A model generated the notes under the pieces. It saw only the letters and a program-made list of their open reading frames with translations, did no database searches and was not told the origin of the DNA. 10,357 nucleotides of DNA, taken from contig QFPD01000039.1 in assembly GCA_003248845.1 (NCBI GenBank), positions 1 to 10,357 of the forward strand, given 5' to 3'. This document shows, one piece after another, positions 6,431 to 10,357 of the stretch. The DNA comes from Microbacterium sp. (GTDB lineage: Bacteria > Actinomycetota > Actinomycetes > Actinomycetales > Microbacteriaceae). Position numbers and translations under genes: made by a program. The stretch's first letter is position 1. The number at the start of each line of letters is the position of its first letter.

Positions 6431-6436
6431 GGAGGC

Positions 6437-8116
6437 GTGACCACGCCGATCGATCCCACCACGACTGCCGCCTGGACCGAGCTCACCACGCTCGCCGAAG
6501 CCCTCGAGCCCGACCTGCGCCGGTGGTTCGCCGACGATCCCGGCCGCGTCGCGCGGTTCAGCTTCGAGGCCGCCGACCTGCACGTCGACCTGTCGAAGAA
6601 CCTCGTCGACGATCGGATCGTCGTAGCGCTTCTGCGGCTCGCAGAGGAGACCGGCGTCGCGGACCGCTATGCCGCGATGCTCCGTGGCGAGCACATCAAC
6701 ACGACGGAGGACCGCGCCGTCCTCCACACGGCGCTTCGCCGACCGGCCGGCGCCTCCCCCGCGCTGTGCGTGGACGGCCAAGACGTCGATGCAGACGTGC
6801 AGTCGGTCCTGAGCGCCATGGCCGCCTTCGCCGAGCGCGTGCGCTCGGGCGAATGGACGGGCATCACGGGAAAGAAGGTCGAAACGGTCGTGAACATCGG
6901 GATCGGCGGGTCGGACCTCGGCCCCGCAATGGTCTCCGCCGCCCTCGAGCCGTACGCGGACACCGGCATCTCGGCGCGGTTCGTCTCCAACATCGACCCC
7001 TTCGACCTCGCGCACAAGACCAAGGACCTCGACCCCGAGACGACGCTCGTCGTCGTGGCATCCAAGACCTTCACGACGCTCGAGACCCTGACGAACGCAC
7101 GCCTCGCGCGCGATTGGCTCTGGGCCGGTCTCGAAGCCGCCGGCGCGATCGACGGGTCGGACGCTCAGAAGAAGGATGCCGTCGCGCACCACTTCGTCGC
7201 CGTCTCGACCGCGCTCGATAAGGTCGAGGCGTTCGGCATCGATCCGGCGAACGCGTTCGGGTTCTGGGACTGGGTCGGCGGACGCTACTCGGTCGACTCG
7301 GCGATCGGGCTGTCGCTCATGATCGAGCTCGGACCCGACGCGTTCCGCGAGTTCCTCGCCGGTTTCCACGCGATCGACGAGCACGTGGCATCCACCCCCC
7401 TGGCCTCAAACGTGCCCGTCCTCATGGGCCTGCTCAACGTCTGGTACACGAACTTCCTCGGGGCGCAGTCTCACGCCGTGCTGCCGTACGCGCAGCAGCT
7501 GTCGCGCTTCGCGGCCTACCTGCAGCAGCTCACGATGGAGTCGAACGGCAAGCGCGTGCGCTGGGATGGCTCCCCCGTCACCACCGAAACCGGCGAGATC
7601 TTCTGGGGCGAGCCGGGCACGAACGGCCAGCACGCGTTCTACCAGCTCATTCACCAGGGCACTCGCCTCATCCCCGCCGACTTCATCGCCTTCGTGAACC
7701 CCGCCTATGCGCTCACGGATGACGGGCGCGACGTGCATGGCCTCTTCCTCGCGAACTTCCTCGCGCAGACGAAGGCGCTCGCTTTCGGCAAGACCGCCGA
7801 AGAGGTCGAGGCCGAAGGTACGACGGGCGCGCTCGTGGCGGCGCGGACATTCCCCGGCAACCGGCCGACGACGTCGATCTTCGCTCCTGCGCTGACACCG
7901 CGCGTGCTCGGGGAGCTCATCGCCCTCTACGAGCACATCACCTTCACGCAGGGCGCCATCTGGGGCATCAACTCGTTCGACCAGTGGGGGGTCGAACTCG
8001 GCAAGCAGCTCGCGCTGCAGATCGCCCCCGCCGTCGAGGGCGACCAGACCGCCTACGAGGCGCAGGATGCCTCGACGAAGGCGCTCCTCGACTACTACCG
8101 GGCGCACCGGGCGTAG
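6437..8116 (+). CDS. pgi: Glucose-6-phosphate isomerase
   Basis: This 559-residue cytoplasmic enzyme interconverts glucose 6-phosphate and fructose 6-phosphate in glycolysis and gluconeogenesis and feeds the pentose phosphate pathway. Its length is normal for the long bacterial/eukaryotic PGI type. Visible features are the sugar-phosphate-binding GIGGSDLG (155-162) and SKTFTT (209-214), signature 1 [14 protein letters not shown] (278-291), the base Glu368 in TMESNGK, His399 in [13 protein letters not shown] and signature 2 [14 protein letters not shown] (510-523) with Lys523. All expected catalytic residues are present. The start is GTG at 6437, 6 nt after TAGCGT, giving the N-terminus [10 protein letters not shown]. 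The gene is alone on the plus strand: the upstream operon ends 31 bp earlier and the next gene converges from the right. Nothing suggests special regulation or transfer. Confidence 0.98.
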   Translation: MTTPIDPTTTAAWTELTTLAEALEPDLRRWFADDPGRVARFSFEAADLHVDLSKNLVDDRIVVALLRLAEETGVADRYAAMLRGEHINTTEDRAVLHTALRRPAGASPALCVDGQDVDADVQSVLSAMAAFAERVRSGEWTGITGKKVETVVNIGIGGSDLGPAMVSAALEPYADTGISARFVSNIDPFDLAHKTKDLDPETTLVVVASKTFTTLETLTNARLARDWLWAGLEAAGAIDGSDAQKKDAVAHHFVAVSTALDKVEAFGIDPANAFGFWDWVGGRYSVDSAIGLSLMIELGPDAFREFLAGFHAIDEHVASTPLASNVPVLMGLLNVWYTNFLGAQSHAVLPYAQQLSRFAAYLQQLTMESNGKRVRWDGSPVTTETGEIFWGEPGTNGQHAFYQLIHQGTRLIPADFIAFVNPAYALTDDGRDVHGLFLANFLAQTKALAFGKTAEEVEAEGTTGALVAARTFPGNRPTTSIFAPALTPRVLGELIALYEHITFTQGAIWGINSFDQWGVELGKQLALQIAPAVEGDQTAYEAQDASTKALLDYYRAHRA

Positions 8117-8119
8117 CCC

Positions 8120-8135
8120 TGCGGCCGCGGCCGCA
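8120..8135. terminator. Possible pgi terminator, 16-bp GC palindrome
   Basis: Three bases after the pgi stop lies the perfect palindrome TGCGGCCGCGGCCGCA, able to form a 6-bp stem with a CGCG loop, followed by only TT. Actinobacterial terminators often lack a long U tract, so this may end pgi transcription. GC-rich DNA also yields such palindromes by chance. Confidence 0.35.
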
Positions 8136-8175
8136 TTCGCCCCCGCGCGCCCGCGACCGCGCCCGCCCGCGCCCG

Positions 8176-8242
8176 CGAGAAACCACCCCGACGTCGAGAA
8201 ACCACGACCGGCGTGGTTTCTCGCGCGGGGCGTGGTTTCTCG
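8176..8242. repeat. Symmetric four-copy GAGAAACCAC inverted-repeat element
   Basis: The 12-mer CGAGAAACCACG occurs four times in 67 bp. Copies at 8176-8187 (last base C) and 8195-8206 are forward; those at 8212-8223 and 8231-8242 are reverse. Spacers are 7, 5 and 7 nt and the whole is symmetric about base 8209. The inner pair forms a perfect 12-bp stem with the 5-nt loop ACCGG, and the outer pair can extend or replace it. It lies between convergent genes and has no T tract. It may be a bidirectional terminator, a dispersed intergenic repeat or paired protein-binding sites. The symmetry is certain, the function is not. The rest of the 219-bp gap (8117-8335) is low-complexity CCCGCG-rich sequence with no gene that I can see. 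Confidence 0.85.
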
Positions 8243-8300
8243 CACGGCCGGAGCGCACCGCTCTCCACGCAGGAGAGTGAGTCGGATGCCGCGGCCGGGC

Positions 8301-8398
8301 GCGAGCCACGCGGGGGCCGGACAAGCACAGGCGGATCACGAAGGAAGCGTAGGCGACGCTTCCGCCGCGGCTTCGGCGGCGCGAGCGAGCCACGCGGG
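8301..8398. repeat. 14-bp direct repeat GCGAGCCACGCGGG (8301-8314 and 8385-8398)
   Basis: The two exact copies are 84 bp apart. The right copy lies in the YdeI-family gene; the left copy lies beyond its stop. The offset is 28 codons, so both copies read Ala-Pro-Ala-Trp-Leu-Ala in the same minus-strand frame. This looks like a small 3'-end duplication. Confidence 0.6.
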
Positions 8399-8983
8399 CG
8401 CAGCACCGTAGCGCTGCGGCGGGATCAGCTCACCCGCGGCGCAGTGCGCTACCAGTGCGGAGAGTCGATCCGCCCGGGTCTTCTCGCGTTTGGCGGACTG
8501 CACCCAATTCCCCGCGACCCGCCGGTACGACGGTGTCGCCGCCTCCCAGAACGCCTGTGCCCCCCGATTCGCGGTGAGAACAGCGAGCTGAGCGGCATCG
8601 AGCTCGCGCCGCGTCTCATACGAATAGCCGGCGACGGTCTTGTCGCGCCGTTCGTATGCGGCGAGGCCGGCCGGGCGCATTCGCCCTTCGGCGATCAGTC
8701 GCTCGACATGCGCGATGTTGACGGCGCTCCACACCGAGCGCGGCTTCCGGGGTGTCCAGCGCTGGCGACGCGAGGTGTCGTCGATCCGCCGGCTCGTCGA
8801 GTCGATCCAGCCGAAGCACAGTGCTTCGGGGACGGCGTCCTCCCAGGTCAATCCGCGCTCGGAGTGGCCCACCCTGCGCAACTCCATCCAGAGCTCCGCT
8901 GCGGTGTCGTGATGGCGCTCGAGCCAGGCTCGGAACGCCGCGGCATCCTCGAAGAACACCACGTTCGGTTCACCGTCGTCCAC
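8336..8983 (-). CDS. YdeI/OmpD-associated (OmdA) family protein
   Basis: The 215-residue soluble protein shows the family's hallmark segments: VVFFEDAAAFRAWLERHH at the N-terminus, ELWMELRRVG, then EALCFGWIDSTSRRID (about residues 54-69) and QRWTPRKPRSVWSAVN, then HVERLIAEGRMRPAG. The C-terminal third (residues 120-190, with ALVAH and the IPPQRYG segment) fits the family too. The biochemical role is unsettled; Salmonella YdeI is linked to resistance to cationic antimicrobial peptides, and that cannot be assumed here. The frame remains open upstream to a GTG at 9130, but the upstream 49 codons show no family match and overlap the divergent ABC gene. TACCCT lies 7 nt before the GTG at 8983, which gives the expected N-terminus, so I chose it. 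Two small hairpins overlap its last codons. The gene is alone, convergent with pgi. Confidence 0.85.
   Translation of the reverse strand: MDDGEPNVVFFEDAAAFRAWLERHHDTAAELWMELRRVGHSERGLTWEDAVPEALCFGWIDSTSRRIDDTSRRQRWTPRKPRSVWSAVNIAHVERLIAEGRMRPAGLAAYERRDKTVAGYSYETRRELDAAQLAVLTANRGAQAFWEAATPSYRRVAGNWVQSAKREKTRADRLSALVAHCAAGELIPPQRYGAAPAWLARAAEAAAEASPTLPS
8343..8379. terminator. Two adjacent hairpins in the 3' end of the YdeI-family gene
   Basis: GGAAGCGT/ACGCTTCC (8343-8350 and 8356-8363) forms an 8-bp stem with a 5-nt loop. CCGCCG/CGGCGG (8362-8367 and 8374-8379) forms a 6-bp stem with a 6-nt loop. They lie a few codons before the YdeI stop, so they are better placed to stop read-through from pgi than to end the YdeI transcript. 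No T tract follows on either strand. Confidence 0.3.
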
Positions 8984-8990
8984 GATCGCG

Positions 8991-8996
8991 AGGGTA
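8991..8996 (-). promoter_or_regulatory. Predicted -10 element of the YdeI-family gene (leaderless)
   Basis: Minus-strand TACCCT is a full TANNNT match and lies 7 nt before the GTG at 8983. No ribosome binding site is present. It supports this start over the upstream in-frame codons. Confidence 0.55.
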
Positions 8997-9057
8997 GCAG
9001 CGACCTCCGACGTCCCGATGTCCGCCGCAAGAGGGATGGCGGTACATCCACAGGCCG

Positions 9058-9086
9058 ACGACACAGAGCCTCGTGCGCCGAAGACT
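9058..9086 (+). promoter_or_regulatory. Possible promoter of the ABC operon, -35 ACGACA and -10 AAGACT
   Basis: ACGACA (9058-9063, GACA in common with TTGACA) and AAGACT (9081-9086, A and T of TANNNT kept) are 17 bp apart, and the -10 is 6 nt before the ATG at 9093. No Shine-Dalgarno is present. The -10 match is imperfect. Confidence 0.4.
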
Positions 9087-9092
9087 GGACTC

Positions 9093-9788
9093 ATGAACTC
9101 TCCCGTGCTGTCCGCCCATGGCCTCGTCAAACGCTACGGCGACCTCGTCGCGCTCGGCGGTGTCGACCTCGAGATCGCGCCGGGCGAGGCGGTCGCGATC
9201 ATGGGGGCTTCCGGCTCGGGGAAGACGACGCTGCTGCACTGCCTCGCGGCGATCATCCCGCCCGATGCGGGCTCGGTGCGCATCGCCGCGTCCGGCGCTC
9301 CGACGGTCGAGCTCGTCGGCATGAGCGAGAACGAGCGGTCCGCCGCGCGCCGGTCGCTGCTCGGATTCGTCTTCCAGGAGCATCTGCTGCTGCCCGAGCT
9401 CACGGCGGTCGAGAACACCGCTCTGCCGCTCCTCGTGCAGGGCGTGCCGCGGCGGGATGCCGAGGCGCATGCCGCTGCGTGGCTGCGGGCCCTCGGCCTC
9501 GCCGGAATGGAGGAACGCCGGATCGGGCAGCTCTCCGGCGGTCAGGCGCAGCGCGTCGCGATCGCCCGCGCGCAGGTCACCGGCGCCCCGCTCGTCTTCG
9601 CTGACGAGCCGACTGGTGCGCTCGACTCGCACACGTCGGCTGACGTCATGACGGCGCTCCTGGATGCCACAACCGGGCAGGGACGCAGCCTCGTCGTCGT
9701 CACGCACGACCCGGGTGTCGCGGCTCGGTGCAGCCGCGTGCTGCGGATGCGCGACGGGTACCTGAGCGTCGAGGTGGCGAGCCGATGA
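9093..9788 (+). CDS. ABC transporter ATP-binding protein (MacB/LolD-like)
   Basis: This 231-residue ATPase has every ABC motif: Walker A GASGSGKTT (38-46), Q-loop Gln95 in FVFQEHLLLPELTAVEN, signature LSGGQ (147-151), Walker B LVFADE (167-172, catalytic Glu172), D-loop ALDS and switch His205 in VVVTHD. Length and motif context place it among the small ATPases that pair with FtsX-like permeases (MacB, LolD, BceA, FtsE group). These power mechanotransmission, lipoprotein or peptide handling, or antimicrobial-peptide resistance; the substrate cannot be told. ATG at 9093 is chosen over an ATG 25 codons upstream because the extension has no family match and AAGACT lies 6 nt before 9093. Its stop overlaps the permease start (ATGA, 9785-9788), so the two form one operon. 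It diverges from the YdeI-family gene across 109 bp. Confidence 0.93.
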   Translation: MNSPVLSAHGLVKRYGDLVALGGVDLEIAPGEAVAIMGASGSGKTTLLHCLAAIIPPDAGSVRIAASGAPTVELVGMSENERSAARRSLLGFVFQEHLLLPELTAVENTALPLLVQGVPRRDAEAHAAAWLRALGLAGMEERRIGQLSGGQAQRVAIARAQVTGAPLVFADEPTGALDSHTSADVMTALLDATTGQGRSLVVVTHDPGVAARCSRVLRMRDGYLSVEVASR

Positions 9789-10357
9789 CCGCGGCCGCCT
9801 TCGCTGCGCCCGCGCCGCCGCACGCGACTTCCGGCAGGGCTGCGCGCGTCCTGACGCTCACGCGCCTGCTCGCCCGCCCCGCGCGGCAGGGGCGCGGCGC
9901 GCTGATGCTGCCCGTCGTCGCCTTCGCGGTGACGACGGCGCTCCTGCTCGTCGTCTCCGGCGGAGTGCATATGTTCCTCACCGACCCGCGGGCCGCGGCG
10001 AACGCCGAGACATATGCCCCACTGAGCATCTTCGCCCTGGTGCTCCTCGCCGTGCCGATCGCGACGCTCGGCGCTGCCGCCGCACGACTGTCCGCTCGCC
10101 GACGCAACGAACGACTCGCAACGCTCCGGCTGCTGGGCGCGACAAGTGGCGAGGTCGGCGCGATGACCGTGGTCGAAGCGGCGGCGACGGCCGCCGCCGG
10201 CGCGATCGGCGGTGTCGTTCTGTACGTCGCGCTGCTGCCCGTCGTCGGGTTGCTGCCGTTCTTCGGCGGCCCGGTCGGGGCTGGGGCGCTCTGGACGGGC
10301 CCTGCGATCGCGGCATCCGCCGTCGGCGCCGTCATCCTCCTCGCCACAGCGAGCGCC
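9785..10357 (+). CDS. FtsX-like ABC permease, N-terminal 191 codons (runs off right edge)
   Basis: The frame is open from ATG at 9785 to the window end, 191 codons without a stop. After a short cytoplasmic N-terminus there is a membrane helix at about residues 41-61, a second near 79-98, then the cytoplasmic segment ARLSARRRNERLATLRLLGA (about 98-117), typical of FtsX/MacB-type permeases, and further helices near 125-160 and from 170. Unlike MacB, only about 17 residues separate the first two helices, so there is no large periplasmic domain at this position; this fits the actinobacterial FtsX-type permeases with short loops. It pairs with the ATPase, whose stop it overlaps (ATGA). GAGGT 9 nt upstream serves as ribosome binding site. 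The C-terminal part is outside the window, so overall topology and intactness are unknown. Confidence 0.85.
   Translation, partial: MTAAAFAAPAPPHATSGRAARVLTLTRLLARPARQGRGALMLPVVAFAVTTALLLVVSGGVHMFLTDPRAAANAETYAPLSIFALVLLAVPIATLGAAAARLSARRRNERLATLRLLGATSGEVGAMTVVEAAATAAAGAIGGVVLYVALLPVVGLLPFFGGPVGAGALWTGPAIAASAVGAVILLATASA

Noticed and set aside
6266..7384. A 372-codon minus-strand open frame opposite pgi
   Set aside because: It is antisense to a complete, unambiguous enzyme gene and has no recognisable domain.
8176..8242. CRISPR-like array
   Set aside because: The repeats are 12 bp with 5-7-nt spacers and alternate orientation; there are no spacers of normal length and no cas genes.
9034..9049. 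GGATG-N6-CATCC inverted repeat in the YdeI/ABC gap as an operator
   Set aside because: A 5-bp half-site with a 6-nt gap is likely by chance in 109 bp, and no adjacent regulator supports it.
9018..9092. A 25-codon N-terminal extension of the ABC ATPase
   Set aside because: ABC homology starts just after the Met at 9093; the extension covers the predicted promoter.
8984..9130. A 49-codon N-terminal extension of the YdeI-family gene
   Set aside because: The added residues show no family match and overlap the divergent ABC gene; a TANNNT box supports the GTG at 8983.
8213..9604. A 463-codon plus-strand open frame through the YdeI and ABC region
   Set aside because: It is out of frame with the ABC gene and antisense to the YdeI-family gene; the composition is that of shadow translation.

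Overview
The window is ordinary chromosomal DNA from a high-G+C actinobacterium, most likely a member of the Microbacteriaceae and Microbacterium-like. The reasons are the strongly G/C-biased third codon positions, actinobacterial protein families throughout (a GT1 glycosyltransferase fragment, a DUF4097 envelope protein, a NarL-type two-component pair, a small FtsX-type ABC system), TANNNT promoters set directly in front of start codons, and very frequent use of the 7-mer GGATGCC/GGCATCC. The genus is inferred, not proven. I see no phage, IS element, CRISPR array, tRNA, rRNA or riboswitch. Almost all of the window is coding; the largest gap is 219 bp (8117-8335).

Layout, left to right. Minus strand: the first 34 codons of an aldo/keto reductase (1-102, runs off the left edge), a Cof-type HAD phosphatase (152-970), and the C-terminal half of a GT1 glycosyltransferase that has lost its N-terminal domain (995-1555). 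The broken end of that fragment meets and slightly overlaps the start of a plus-strand TetR regulator (1546-2175). The TetR gene converges, with 4 bp between stop codons, on a minus-strand two-gene membrane operon: an LssY C-terminal-domain protein (2671-3549) and a four-helix membrane protein (2180-2674). Divergent from it is a tightly coupled plus-strand operon: sensor histidine kinase (3636-4934), NarL-type response regulator (4922-5599) and a DUF4097 membrane-anchored beta-repeat protein (5596-6405). Glucose-6-phosphate isomerase pgi (6437-8116) follows with its own promoter. A 219-bp convergent gap holds a symmetric four-copy GAGAAACCAC inverted-repeat element. Then come a minus-strand YdeI/OmpD-associated-family gene (8336-8983) and, divergent from it, an ABC ATPase (9093-9788) overlapping the start of an FtsX-like permease (9785 to the right edge).

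How the genes work together. The kinase, regulator and DUF4097 protein look like an envelope-stress module of the LiaRS kind: the kinase senses at the membrane, the regulator acts on DNA, and the DUF4097 protein is a likely target or accessory sensor. The 86-bp divergent region to the LssY operon could be shared control DNA. The ATPase and permease form one transporter or membrane-remodelling complex. The other genes are single metabolic or regulatory genes with no evident link.

Three patterns go beyond routine annotation. First, the genes that lead a transcription unit have a TANNNT-like hexamer 6-7 nt before the start codon and no usable Shine-Dalgarno, whereas genes inside operons have Shine-Dalgarno sequences and stop/start overlaps. 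Second, the symmetric GAGAAACCAC element sits between convergent genes. Third, GGATGCC/GGCATCC occurs about 23 times. I found no convincing new multi-gene system.
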